A stretch of DNA of 39,764 nucleotides from JANXXV01 sp038230275 (GCA_038230275.1 JBBRNO010000047.1:1-39764); one strand, 5' to 3'. Shown: positions 8,264 through 16,782, counted from the first letter of the stretch. Translations and numbers: made by a program. Notes: generated by a model from the sequence alone, not told the origin.

Positions 8264-9949
8264 ATGCGGTCTTGGATCTATGCTGTTGTGCTGTTGACGG
8301 CCGGAATGCTGCGCGCTCAGCCTTCGTGCGCGCCAACGCCCGTGTATAAGGCCTGCGACATGGTCTTCGAATTAGACGAAGCGCAGAAGAATCCGTACCA
8401 GACGGTGGAGTTGCGGGGTGAGTTTCGTTCCCCCCGTCACCGCACCCTGATGCTATACGCCTTCTGGGACGGCGGACGGCGCATGGTGATCCGGTTCGCT
8501 CCGAATGAAGTGGGCGAATGGGAGTTCCGCATCACCAGCAACCAACGCCAGTATGATGGCAAGCAGGGCACCATGACTGCCACCGCTTCCGAAGCGCCGG
8601 GATTCCTGCGGGCGGCGAACATGCATCATTGGGCCTATACGGATAGCAACAAGGCGCATCTTTGGATGAGCGATACGGACTATAACGCCACCGGTGACGC
8701 CTTTCGCAAGCTGGTGGATTCGCGGGCGGCGGCTAAGTACACTCACCTTCGGACCTTTGGCGCAACGTTCACTACACCGGATATCGCGGCCCTGCAAGCG
8801 CTGGACGAACGGGTCCGCTACACGAACGAGAAGGGACTGGTGTTCGACATGGTGCTGGCGAACACCGTGCCGGAGAGCGAGGCGCAGCGCGACCGCTATA
8901 TCCGCTACATGGCATCGCGGTATGGAGCTTTCCACATTACCTGGCAGATCTTTCAGGCATTTGAAGATGTGAAGAATGGCCGGCCGTTGGCCAGGGAGAT
9001 GGGGATGGCGTTGAAGAAGTACGATCCTTATCAACATCCGAAGACGGCGGGCGCCCATGTCACTTCGTCACCAATGGCTGGCGATGGATGGATGGACTAT
9101 ATCGTTTATTCGAGCTCTGACGATCAGCTTGGATCGATTGAACATCAGCTTTACCCGATGCCGTTCGTCAATGCAGGGTTGACGGCCAAGGACAATGACG
9201 TGCTGCGGAAGCAGCTGTGGAACACCACGATGAACGGACAGTACGTGGGGTCTTCTCAAGTGGACCCGAAGCAGATGACGGTCTGGTTCGACTTCTTTTC
9301 GGACTCACGGCATTGGGAGCTGGAGCCTTACTTCGATGTCGACGGAGGCAGGGCGATGGCGCTGGAGGGCATTGAATATGTGCTCTATGTGGAGAAGCCG
9401 GGGCCGGTGGAAGTACGCGTGGAGCGGCATGGCTACGACGTGGTGTGGTTGAATCCGCTGACTGGCGAACAGACGAAGCTGAAGAACTACAAAGGCGAGA
9501 AGTTTGCCGCGGAACCGCCCGATGCATCCCACGATTGGGTGCTGTATCTTTCACGCGAGGGGAAGAAACAGTCGATGCTGGAGTCTTACAAATTCGACTC
9601 CCGGGAGTACTCGCTTGAGCTACAGCAGATTGAGCAGAATACACAGAAGTTACCGTTCGTGATTGTGGAACCTTCGAAGGACGATGTGTCCGCGTCGAAG
9701 CCGCCGACCTTTGCGGCGAAGCTGCGGCGGGAGAGCCGGGCTACGCGGTCCATGATGTACCTGTGGACGGGCGAGGTTGTGATTGACGGGCTTGGGTTCC
9801 GTGTGTTTGGAACCGGGCGCGAGGGGATCTTCCGCATCCCGCCCTTCATGGCTACCAATTATCCGGCCATCCTGAATATCCGGCTGGTGGGCATGAACGC
9901 TAACGGCAAGGTCTACATGACGGACAAGGTGCTAACGCTCAACCCCTGA
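8264..9949 (+). CDS. secreted DUF5060 domain protein, possible glycan-active enzyme
   Basis: A 561-residue protein with signal peptide MRSWIYAVVLLTAGMLRAQ. Residues about 25-125 (VYKACDMVFELD, VELRGEFRSP, MVIRFAPNEVGEWEFRI) match DUF5060, a beta-sandwich found before TIM-barrel glycoside hydrolase-like domains. The middle part has barrel-like features (THLRTFGATF, YIRYMASRYGAFHITWQIFQAFED). A segment with VWFDFFSDSRHWELEPYFDV and GRAMALEGIEYVLYVEKPG recalls the collagen-binding-like end of DUF4038 proteins. I cannot name a catalytic pair with confidence. The gene is divergent from the metalloprotease, and its TGA overlaps the tsaB ATG by one base. Confidence 0.75.
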   Translation: MRSWIYAVVLLTAGMLRAQPSCAPTPVYKACDMVFELDEAQKNPYQTVELRGEFRSPRHRTLMLYAFWDGGRRMVIRFAPNEVGEWEFRITSNQRQYDGKQGTMTATASEAPGFLRAANMHHWAYTDSNKAHLWMSDTDYNATGDAFRKLVDSRAAAKYTHLRTFGATFTTPDIAALQALDERVRYTNEKGLVFDMVLANTVPESEAQRDRYIRYMASRYGAFHITWQIFQAFEDVKNGRPLAREMGMALKKYDPYQHPKTAGAHVTSSPMAGDGWMDYIVYSSSDDQLGSIEHQLYPMPFVNAGLTAKDNDVLRKQLWNTTMNGQYVGSSQVDPKQMTVWFDFFSDSRHWELEPYFDVDGGRAMALEGIEYVLYVEKPGPVEVRVERHGYDVVWLNPLTGEQTKLKNYKGEKFAAEPPDASHDWVLYLSREGKKQSMLESYKFDSREYSLELQQIEQNTQKLPFVIVEPSKDDVSASKPPTFAAKLRRESRATRSMMYLWTGEVVIDGLGFRVFGTGREGIFRIPPFMATNYPAILNIRLVGMNANGKVYMTDKVLTLNP

Positions 9950-10578
9950 TGCTGATTCTATCTTTGGATACTACGGCGCACTTTGGGAGTGTGGCGCTTT
10001 TGGACGATGCCTCCGTGGTGGAAGAGGTGCTGCTGCATTCGCCGGAAGGGTTTGGGCCGATTTTGTTTGGTCAGATTGAGGCGCTGCTGCGCCGGCATGC
10101 GGCGCGGGTCGGCGACATTGGATTGTTTGCGGCAGCTGCCGGGCCGGGATCGTTTACCGGAGTGCGGGTGGGATTGACGGCGGTGAAGGGTCTGGCTGAG
10201 GCTTGCGGGCGCCCCGTGGTGGGTGTGTCGAATTTGATGGCGCTGGCGGAGTGCGGTTCCCTGCCCTTGCGCGCGGCGCTGCTGGATGCGCGGCGCGGGG
10301 AGATTTACGGGGCGGTTTATGATTCGGAATTGAACGTGGTGCAGCCTGAAGTGGTGATGCCTTTTGCCGATTGGTTATCGGGACTGCCCGCTGGAGACAT
10401 CGAGTTTGTATCGACCGACTTGGGGCCGTTTCGTGCACACATTGCCGGAGGAGTGGAACGGCGGGCTTTGGCTGCTGCGGTTGGCCGAGTGGCTTTGCGG
10501 TTGCCGGGGTTGGACGCGGCGGCCGTGGATGCGAATTATGTGCGGCGCTCCGATGCGGAGCTGTTGTGGAAGGAGTAA
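9949..10578 (+). CDS. tsaB: tRNA threonylcarbamoyladenosine biosynthesis protein TsaB
   Basis: A 209-residue ASKHA-fold protein. TsaB is the scaffold partner of TsaD and TsaE in making the t6A37 modification of ANN-decoding tRNAs in the cytoplasm. The N-terminal LILSLDTTAHFGSVAL and the AAAAGPGSFTGVRVGLTAVKG segment (about residues 61-81) are diagnostic. Length is slightly short for the family (about 220-230), with a compact C-terminus ending YVRRSDAELLWKE. The ATG overlaps the stop of the DUF5060 gene (TGATG), implying coupled translation. In many genomes rimI follows tsaB; here the next gene is a broken enolase-superfamily gene instead. Confidence 0.92.
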   Translation: MLILSLDTTAHFGSVALLDDASVVEEVLLHSPEGFGPILFGQIEALLRRHAARVGDIGLFAAAAGPGSFTGVRVGLTAVKGLAEACGRPVVGVSNLMALAECGSLPLRAALLDARRGEIYGAVYDSELNVVQPEVVMPFADWLSGLPAGDIEFVSTDLGPFRAHIAGGVERRALAAAVGRVALRLPGLDAAAVDANYVRRSDAELLWKE

Positions 10579-10645
10579 TGGCGCGTCGCTGCCCGCCGCC
10601 CCTTGGCTGCTGAATTTCAAAGCCCTGGCGGCTCCGTATACAAAG

Positions 10646-10774
10646 ATGGTCAAGATCACTGCGATCAAAACCTTGGCGCTGGACAATCTTGGTGATGGCT
10701 GCCTTGTCAAGATTGAAACGGATGCGGGCCTGGTTACTCCGCACAAGCCGCCCGCGCCATTATCGAGACGATGA
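10646..10774 (+). pseudogene. 5' fragment of enolase-superfamily gene, cut off by a frameshift
   Basis: ATG at 10646 opens a frame that starts MVKITAIKTLALDNLGDG and continues LVKIETDAGLV, the normal N-terminus of mandelate racemase/muconate lactonizing enzymes. It then runs out of frame to a TGA at 10772-10774. Near 10732 the other frame takes over as GYSAQAARAIIETM and leads into the large downstream frame. The missing piece is the usual Gly-Tyr-Gly-Glu segment, so a short deletion that is not a multiple of three lies at about 10728-10740. Sequencing error cannot be excluded, but the loss of conserved residues favours a real lesion. Confidence 0.7.
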
Positions 10775-11826
10775 AGCCGGCACTAATTGGTCAGGATCCG
10801 CTGGCGATCGAACGGCATTTTTATGCGATGACCGGAGTGCAGCACCCATACAAGGCGCACATGCCCACCATTGGCGGTGTGGATGTCGCTCTGTGGGACG
10901 TGGCCGGCAAGATTATCGGACTGCCCATCTATAGGCTACCGAGCGGTCCGATCCAGAAAGAGATCCCGGTATACGGGCACGGCTCGGTTGCGAACATGCT
11001 GGATAAGGGCGAGTGCCGCGCCTGGGCGGAAGGCGTCAAGGGCGAGCCCGAGGGCATTACCACATTCAAGTTCAACGCGCTTGTTGCCAGTGGCGAGGCG
11101 CCGCGCCTTTCTGGTCCCGCGGTGGGCGCAGCGCTGACCAATGCGTTTCGCAGATCCGGCAAAGGCGGGTTCCCGTACAGCACGACTCTGGACGGCGACG
11201 ATTTCCGCAGAGCGGCGAAAGGATACATGAACGTGCGTGAAGCCGCGGGCGACGACATCGACATTGCGATGCATTGCCTGGCCCAGTTCGACCCCCGCAG
11301 CGTGATCGGACTCTGTAAGGCCATTGAGCCTGCCGACCCGGTGTGGATCGAAGATCCGTTGCCGACGGCGTATTCGGAAGCGTGGCTCGAACTGAAGCGC
11401 TCCACGCCGGTGCCCGTGCTTACCGGTGAACGGCTGGAACTGGTGGCCGGGTTCAAGCCGTTCCTGGATAATCAGGTAGTGGATGTGATTCACCCCGATG
11501 TGGCGTACGCCGGCGGCATTACTGCATGCCGCGACATCGCCAAATATGCTAGCCTGACATGCACTCCGGTCGGGTTCCACAGCGGACCTTGTTCGTTGAT
11601 TCAGTTCTATGCAGCAGCGCATCTGGCCGCTGCGACATCGAACCTTTTTAAAATCGAGAACGTTTTGGGAGCGTTCCGCGGGAACAAAGAGAATATGGCC
11701 CAGGGTGTGAAGTCTGCTCTGCGGAAGGGCAAGCTTTCCGTTCCGGAAGGACCTGGGTTGGGCCTGGAGATCGACGAAGACTGGCTCAAGTCGCATATGG
11801 AAAAGGGCGAACCCTGGTGGGGGTAG
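10771..11826 (+). CDS. mandelate racemase/muconate lactonizing enzyme family protein (5' end lost)
   Basis: A 351-residue open frame covering most of an enolase-superfamily enzyme, of the sugar-acid dehydratase or racemase kind. Metal-ligand positions appear in order: an Asp in DDIDIAMHC, a Glu in VWIEDPLP and a Glu in VLTGERLE. A C-terminal His in GFHSGPCSLI sits where galactonate-type dehydratases keep their catalytic His. Members abstract a proton alpha to a carboxylate using Mg2+. The ATG at 10771 is internal: the true N-terminal capping domain starts at 10646 in another frame. If expressed from 10771 the product lacks part of the capping domain that shapes the active site, so it is probably inactive. 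Substrate unknown. Confidence 0.75.
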   Translation: MKPALIGQDPLAIERHFYAMTGVQHPYKAHMPTIGGVDVALWDVAGKIIGLPIYRLPSGPIQKEIPVYGHGSVANMLDKGECRAWAEGVKGEPEGITTFKFNALVASGEAPRLSGPAVGAALTNAFRRSGKGGFPYSTTLDGDDFRRAAKGYMNVREAAGDDIDIAMHCLAQFDPRSVIGLCKAIEPADPVWIEDPLPTAYSEAWLELKRSTPVPVLTGERLELVAGFKPFLDNQVVDVIHPDVAYAGGITACRDIAKYASLTCTPVGFHSGPCSLIQFYAAAHLAAATSNLFKIENVLGAFRGNKENMAQGVKSALRKGKLSVPEGPGLGLEIDEDWLKSHMEKGEPWWG

Positions 11827-11911
11827 ATGTCAGTAGTGGTTTGGCCTGTTAAACAGCCTTCGGGTTAGTTTGGTCGATCTGGTGTAACTCGTACGTGCTT
11901 GTGCCTGGCGT

Positions 11912-12066
11912 TACCGCTCCCTTACGGTCGCGGCTCGGAAACGGGGACAAAACGGGTACAAAACGGGTACAAAACGGGGACAAAACGGGGACAAAACGGG
12001 TACAAAACGGGGACAAAACGGGTACAAACGCAGTGTGAGCCGCCGCGAAAATCCAGAATGCCTATT
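11912..12066 (+). repeat. dispersed repeat, copy 1, split by the 11-bp array
   Basis: The left part (11912-11939, TACCGCTCCCTTACGGTCGC onward) and right part (12028-12066, ACGCAGTGTGAGCC onward, ending CCTATT) match the contiguous repeat at 26554-26618 with few differences. In this copy the 8-unit tandem array sits between the two halves. The core CTCC-TTAC-GTCGCGGCTCGG also occurs within the MITE-like element at 23298 and 26635. Confidence 0.75.
11940..12027 (+). repeat. tandem array, eight 11-bp units AACGGGKACAA
   Basis: Eight perfect-length units AACGGGGACAA or AACGGGTACAA run head to tail. The only variation is G or T at position 7, in the order G,T,T,G,G,T,G,T. The array lies in the convergent gap between the enolase-family gene and metH. 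The 11-bp period is close to one helical turn. It has no spacers, so it is not a CRISPR array. Confidence 0.95.
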
Positions 12067-12081
12067 GCCGAGACCTGGGCA

Positions 12082-15000
12082 CTAGGTTGTTACCAGTTCT
12101 GCGGCTTCACTGGCGGTGAAGTAGACGCAGTCCGGGTGATGGAAGACTAGCGCGCTGACGCTGGCTTCGGGTTCCATCATCATTCCTTCCGTTAGCTCTA
12201 CGCCGATTTCTTCCGGACGGAGGAGTTGAAAGAGGCCCACTTGATCGTCCAGATTTGGGCAGGCCGGGTAGCCGAAGCTGTAGCGGTTGCCGCGGTATCT
12301 GGAAGTAAAGCGCTCTTGCATGGTCATGGTCACGGGGTCCGGGAAACCCCAGTCTTCGCGGATTCTGCGGTGCAGCCACTCGGCTGTGGCTTCGGCGGTT
12401 TCTATCGCTACAGCTTGCACCGCGTGGGCTTTGAAGAACTCGCCGGCGTTCTTCGCTTCTTCGTATTTCGCGCGGACGGCTTCGCCGGCCGTCACTACAA
12501 ACATTGCCATGTGGTCGCGCTTTCCGCCCGAGGGCTCCATGATGTAGTCGCTTAGGCAGAGGCCTTCGGCTCGGGCTTGGCGACCGAACCGGAACGTATG
12601 AATCGGGTCCTTGGCGCCTGGGGTGAACAGGTTGATTGCGTTGCCTTCGCGTTCCGCTTCGAAGAACTGCCAGACTGCGCGGACCTTCATGAACTTTTTG
12701 GCTTCCTCTTTTACGGCCTCCACTTGATGGAAGAGATCGAGCGCCTTTTCGTCGCGTTCGGCGATGCGCTTTTCAAAGCCGCCCTTGAGGCCGAGGTGAT
12801 GGCCGTAGAGCATGTTGGGATTGATGTAGCTCCAGACCTCGGTGAGTTGCGGAACATCTCGCACCTTGCGGTCCAGGTAGGGGACCGTCGGAATCGGCAC
12901 GCTGGTTGAAACCTTGGCGCTGCGGTTCTGCGATACCGGAATGCGTTCGTCCGCTAAGTGATCGACGGCCTCCACAAATTCGGTGAAGGTGTGCCGTCGG
13001 AGAGACTCTTCCCTGGTCAATGGGTCCATGATCTCATTCAACAAGCGCAGCCCGGTCATGGCGTCTTTTGCGTAGAAGGTGGGCGAGGTGTAGCTGGGTC
13101 CGATCTTGGTGTTGGTGTATTTTTCGGACAGGGCCGCGCCGCCTACTAAGAGCGGTACGTTGATGCCCGCTTCCTTCAGATCGTTGGCGGTGATTACCAT
13201 CTGCTGGGCGCTCTTGACCAGTAAGCCTGACAGTCCGATGGCATGCGGAGTGTGATCCTGATAGGCGCGGACCAATACGTCTGGCGCTACCTTGATTCCC
13301 AGATTAATTACTTCGTAGCCGTTATTGCTAAGGATGATCTCGACCAGGTTCTTACCGATGTCGTGCACGTCGCCTTTCACGGTGGCGAGAATGATCTTGC
13401 CTCGTGAAGCGGTGTCGGCTTTCTCCATGAAGTTCTCGAGGTGATTGACCGCGGCCTTCATCGCCTCGGCCGATTGCAATACTTCGGCCACGATCAGTTC
13501 GTTGGCATTGAAGAGCCGGCCCACCTCGGCCATCCCGGTCATTAGCGGGCCGTTGATGATGTCCAGCGGATTGGCCCCTTCGGCGCGCTTCAGTTCCAGG
13601 TCTGGGATGAGGCCGTCTTTCGTGCCTTCAATGATGTAATTCGCCAGGCGCTGATCGAGCGGCAGGTCGGCTTGTTTTTCTTTCACCTTCGCCGTGGCGC
13701 CGCGGAAATGTTCGGCGATGGCGGCGATGTGGAACTGGTTGACCGCGGCCTTGGCTTCCTTGGACTGCTGGCGCCAGTCTTCAGGAATTCCGGCGAACTG
13801 GCCTTCCTTGGGCGGGGTATTGAAGAGCAGGTTTTCGGCTAGCAGGCGTTCTTTTGGCGGAATGGAGGCGAAGCGCTCCAGCTTCTCCGCATTGACGATT
13901 GCCAGGTCGAGGCCTGCTTTGGTGCAGTAATACAGAAACACGGAATTGACTACTTCGCGGGCGGAAGCCGGGAGTCCGAACGAGATGTTGGAGACGCCCA
14001 ACACCGTTTTCACGAATGGGATTTGGGTCTTGATTAACCTGAGTGACTCGATGGTCTCTACTGCGCCGCCAATGTAGTTTTCGTCGCCGGTGGCGCAGGG
14101 AAAAACCAGCGGATCGATAATAATGTCTTCCGGGGCGATGCCGAATTTCGTGGTCAGGATTTCTACCGACCGCTGCGCTACCGATAGTTTGCGTTCCCTG
14201 GTGAAGGCTTGGGCTTGCAGCTTGTCTTCGTCAATGCAGCCGACTACCAGCGCGGCGCCGAAGGCTTTGGCCACCGGGCAGATGCGTTCGAATTTCTCTT
14301 CGCCGTCTTCCAGATTCACCGAATTGATGATGCTCTTTCCCTGGCAATAGGTGAGCGCCAGTTCGATGGCCTTGGGATCGGTGGTATCGATCATGATCGG
14401 CGCATGCACCTTGCGAATCAGTTTTTCGTAGAAGGGCGGGATGTCGTCCATCTCTTCGCGGTCCGTGGACTGCAGGCAGACGTCTACGATGTGCGCGCCG
14501 TTGCGGACCTGGCGGCGGGCGATGTCTGTTGCTTCCTCCCACTTCTCATCCGCGATCATGTTCTTGAAGAGACGCGAGCCGATGACGTTGGTTCGCTCGC
14601 CTACGATGAGCGGACGGTTGGTGTCGTCCGCTTCAATGAGATCGATGCCGGAATAGTAAGCACGATGGCTGGACGGCGGGGCTGGACGGGGTTTCCTTCC
14701 GGCTACTGCGTTGGCGATGGCTGTGATGTGAGCGGGCGTTGTGCCGCAGCAGCCGCCCACGAAATTCAACCAGCCGTGGTCTACGAATTTGGCGAGCTGG
14801 CCGGCTACGGAATTGGGAGTTTCGTCGTAGCGCAGATCTTCATTCGGAAGACCGGCGTTGGGATAGCAGGAAATGCGCGTCGAAGCCATTTCGTGAATGG
14901 TCCGAAGGTGGTCGGTCATGAACTCAGGACCGGTGCCGCAATTGAGCCCGATGGAAAGCAGGTCGGCATGGGAGACGCTGGCGCAGAAGGAATCGGCCGT

Positions 15001-15633
15001 TTGGCCGCCTAGCATGGTGCCCATGGGTTCGATGGTGCCGGAGACCATGACGGGAACCTTGTAGCCGATTTCGCGTTCTACCTTTTGGATGGCGAGCAGC
15101 GCGGCTTTCACGTTTCTGGTGTCCTGCTGCGTTTCTACCAATAAGATGTCGGCGCCGCCTTCCACCAGGGATTTCGCTTGTTGATAGAAGTTCTCCACCA
15201 GCTCGGTAAAAGTGATACCGCCGGTTACGGTGATGGCCTTGGTGGTGGGTCCGATGGATCCGGCTACGAAACGAAGCCGATCTGGTGTGGAGAGTTCCGC
15301 CGCGACTTCGCGCGCCAGGCGGGCTGAGGCGAAATTTAACTGGTGCGAGTGGTCCTCAAGATTGTATTCGGCGAGCACAACCTTGGTTCCGCCGAAGCTG
15401 TTGGTTTCCACGATGTCCGCGCCGGCGTCAAAGTAGGCTTTGTGGACGCTTTTCACAACGTCTGGACGTGTTACTACCAGGTTCTCATTACAGCCTTCGA
15501 GGACAGGGCCGCCGAAGTCCTCCGCCGTGAGGTTGGCCTGCTGCAGCATGGTCCCCATGGCGCCATCGATTACGAGGATGCGGGTGTTGAGGGCGTCGTA
15601 TAGGGCTTGTTGCCGGAGCTTGTGGTCTTCCAT
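12082..15633 (-). CDS. metH: cobalamin-dependent methionine synthase MetH
   Basis: A 1183-residue cytoplasmic enzyme that transfers the methyl of 5-methyltetrahydrofolate to homocysteine through methylcobalamin. All modules are present in the usual order. The homocysteine domain (about 1-320) has zinc ligands C232 (NCGTG) and C295/C296 (GGCCGTTP). A folate-binding barrel (about 330-600) contains GERTNVIGSR. The cap and cobalamin domain (about 640-900) has GDVHDIGKN with His757 as cobalt ligand. The reactivation domain (about 930-1183) contains YRGNRYSFGYPACPN. Length is normal for the family. No cobalamin riboswitch is evident upstream. The upstream hypothetical gene on the same strand overlaps the metH start by 64 bp, so metH may be co-transcribed with it. 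No strong ribosome site precedes the ATG. Confidence 0.97.
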   Translation of the reverse strand: MEDHKLRQQALYDALNTRILVIDGAMGTMLQQANLTAEDFGGPVLEGCNENLVVTRPDVVKSVHKAYFDAGADIVETNSFGGTKVVLAEYNLEDHSHQLNFASARLAREVAAELSTPDRLRFVAGSIGPTTKAITVTGGITFTELVENFYQQAKSLVEGGADILLVETQQDTRNVKAALLAIQKVEREIGYKVPVMVSGTIEPMGTMLGGQTADSFCASVSHADLLSIGLNCGTGPEFMTDHLRTIHEMASTRISCYPNAGLPNEDLRYDETPNSVAGQLAKFVDHGWLNFVGGCCGTTPAHITAIANAVAGRKPRPAPPSSHRAYYSGIDLIEADDTNRPLIVGERTNVIGSRLFKNMIADEKWEEATDIARRQVRNGAHIVDVCLQSTDREEMDDIPPFYEKLIRKVHAPIMIDTTDPKAIELALTYCQGKSIINSVNLEDGEEKFERICPVAKAFGAALVVGCIDEDKLQAQAFTRERKLSVAQRSVEILTTKFGIAPEDIIIDPLVFPCATGDENYIGGAVETIESLRLIKTQIPFVKTVLGVSNISFGLPASAREVVNSVFLYYCTKAGLDLAIVNAEKLERFASIPPKERLLAENLLFNTPPKEGQFAGIPEDWRQQSKEAKAAVNQFHIAAIAEHFRGATAKVKEKQADLPLDQRLANYIIEGTKDGLIPDLELKRAEGANPLDIINGPLMTGMAEVGRLFNANELIVAEVLQSAEAMKAAVNHLENFMEKADTASRGKIILATVKGDVHDIGKNLVEIILSNNGYEVINLGIKVAPDVLVRAYQDHTPHAIGLSGLLVKSAQQMVITANDLKEAGINVPLLVGGAALSEKYTNTKIGPSYTSPTFYAKDAMTGLRLLNEIMDPLTREESLRRHTFTEFVEAVDHLADERIPVSQNRSAKVSTSVPIPTVPYLDRKVRDVPQLTEVWSYINPNMLYGHHLGLKGGFEKRIAERDEKALDLFHQVEAVKEEAKKFMKVRAVWQFFEAEREGNAINLFTPGAKDPIHTFRFGRQARAEGLCLSDYIMEPSGGKRDHMAMFVVTAGEAVRAKYEEAKNAGEFFKAHAVQAVAIETAEATAEWLHRRIREDWGFPDPVTMTMQERFTSRYRGNRYSFGYPACPNLDDQVGLFQLLRPEEIGVELTEGMMMEPEASVSALVFHHPDCVYFTASEAAELVTT

Positions 15634-16244
15634 TGGATATCTGATTTTAACATTGGGGCTTCGGGAGATTCTGGGGCCGGTTGGCTGACGGCGGCTGGTT
15701 GCTTTTGCGAAACGGACCCAATGGACTGGGCTTGCCGCTGCTGTTCACGGCGCTCGGTTTGGATTTTGCGGAGTTCGGCGATTGCTTTGTAATACGAGCG
15801 TTCGATGGCGGTTTCATAGCGGCGGAGATTGTCGAAAGCTTTTGCGTTGGCGTGGAAGGCGGCGGCCATGGCTTCGTCGGGGTCGGTTGGGAGCATCTGG
15901 ATGCGGCCGCCTTGGACGGATTTCGGGGTGGCTTGGAGGTTGGGCATGAAGGCGTTGAAGCTGGCGGTCTCTACGCGGCGAGCACGTTCGAGACGCCAGG
16001 CTTGCTCGCTGATTTGATCCACTAGCGTGGCCTCTTGATACGTGGCTGGTTTCCAGTCGGCGTGCATTTCGGCGCGGAGCTGATCAAAGGCGGCGGGATC
16101 TTCCCCGGGGATGATAATGCGCTTGGAGGTGAGGCCGTGTTTCAGCGAGTTGGCGGCGGCGGTTTGTTTGCCTGACTCGGTGGTGGGGCCGGTGGAATTG
16201 CGGCTATTTATCAAGTTTGCGGCGGACTGTGCGGGGCTCGGCAT
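15570..16244 (-). CDS. hypothetical protein with N-terminal STGPTT-GK-NSLKHGLTS motif
   Basis: A 224-residue soluble protein of unknown function. The N-terminus carries NSTGPTTESGKQTAAANSLK followed by HGLTS, a motif I recognise from many uncharacterised acidobacterial and planctomycete proteins. The middle (about 60-160) is helical and charged (VDQISEQAWRLERARRVETA; YYKAIAELRKIQTERREQQR), probably coiled coil. The C-terminal 60 residues are low-complexity Ser/Pro/Thr/Gln. The ATG has AAGGAG 9 nt upstream. Its last 64 bp overlap the metH start in another frame, and a terminator-like hairpin lies 47 bp upstream. No function can be assigned. Confidence 0.65.
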   Translation of the reverse strand: MPSPAQSAANLINSRNSTGPTTESGKQTAAANSLKHGLTSKRIIIPGEDPAAFDQLRAEMHADWKPATYQEATLVDQISEQAWRLERARRVETASFNAFMPNLQATPKSVQGGRIQMLPTDPDEAMAAAFHANAKAFDNLRRYETAIERSYYKAIAELRKIQTERREQQRQAQSIGSVSQKQPAAVSQPAPESPEAPMLKSDIQWKTTSSGNKPYTTPSTPASS

Positions 16245-16290
16245 GGGAAATGCTCCTTGGAATTGAAATGGTGAAGCGGAAATAGAAAAA

Positions 16291-16308
16291 GCTCCCGCGG
16301 CGGGGAGC
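16291..16308 (-). terminator. terminator-like hairpin with T-run, in the leader of the 224-aa gene
   Basis: GCTCCC and GGGAGC pair around a GC-rich 6-nt loop. On the minus strand TTTTTC follows directly, and on the plus strand CTTTTC follows, so it could work both ways. It lies between two divergent genes, where no upstream gene needs terminating. A transcriptional attenuator for the minus-strand gene or the end of a small RNA are possible explanations. Confidence 0.55.
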
Positions 16309-16482
16309 CTTTTCGGTTTCAGTTATAGCATGGGGTTGGCGAGCTAAAAGAAGGGCTTGTTGATTCGATGGGAGATTGAGGTGTTCTTTCGTGTGACTGG
16401 CGCAGATGGGGGTATTGGGATTTGGGGTTCTTCTGGTTGATCCGTCCGGGGAAGTGGCGATGAAACTGCATGTAGGAGTAAC

Positions 16483-16503
16483 TTCGAGCTAAAGGAGCTC
16501 GAA
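16483..16503 (+). promoter_or_regulatory. hairpin that encloses the lipoprotein ribosome binding site
   Basis: TTCGAGCT and AGCTCGAA form a perfect 8-bp stem around a 5-nt loop AAAGG, ending 3 nt before the ATG at 16507. The Shine-Dalgarno AAAGGAG spans the loop and the first stem bases, so folding would partly hide it. This could tune translation of the lipoprotein. Confidence 0.45.
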
Positions 16504-16506
16504 AAG

Positions 16507-16782
16507 ATGAATTTCCTACCTGACAAATACCTGATTGCACTTGGAACGGCGGCGCTGAGCTTGGTCCTGGCTGGGTGTCAGACGAGTCCGCCGCCTACAA
16601 CGGTGGTGAATCCGCCTGCTGCGAATACTTCGCCGGCACCCGTCACCACGGAGCGCACGACTAGCAGCACGGAAGTGAAGGAGACTAAACCCGCCGCCAC
16701 GAATCCTGATGGCACTCCCTCTGCTCCTGACGCCACCACTACGACGCAAAAGACGACAGTCGTCGAGAAAAAAAAGGAGTAG
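16507..16782 (+). CDS. small Thr/Pro-rich lipoprotein
   Basis: A 91-residue predicted lipoprotein. Residues 1-23 form a signal peptide ending in the lipobox LVLAGC, so Cys24 should be lipidated and the protein membrane-anchored. The mature part is low-complexity Thr, Pro, Ala and Lys (TSPPPTTVVNPPAANTSPAP and a KKKE end) with no fold I recognise. The start is fixed by AAAGGAG upstream and the signal peptide. A strong terminator lies 80 bp after the stop, so it is probably a single-gene unit. Function unknown; a short surface tether is a guess. Confidence 0.75.
   Translation: MNFLPDKYLIALGTAALSLVLAGCQTSPPPTTVVNPPAANTSPAPVTTERTTSSTEVKETKPAATNPDGTPSAPDATTTTQKTTVVEKKKE

Noticed and set aside
11845..11875. 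Imperfect hairpin with TTCG loop after the enolase-family gene
   Set aside because: The stem needs a bulge and a G-T pair and lacks a T-run, too weak to call a terminator.
11940..12027. Possible CRISPR array
   Set aside because: Units are 11 bp with no spacers, so it is a simple tandem repeat.
12226..15688. Many plus-strand open frames opposite metH
   Set aside because: They are antisense shadows of a strongly supported gene in GC-rich DNA.
15634..15760. Cobalamin riboswitch before metH
   Set aside because: The stretch is coding sequence of the upstream gene, and no B12-box-like sequence was found by eye.
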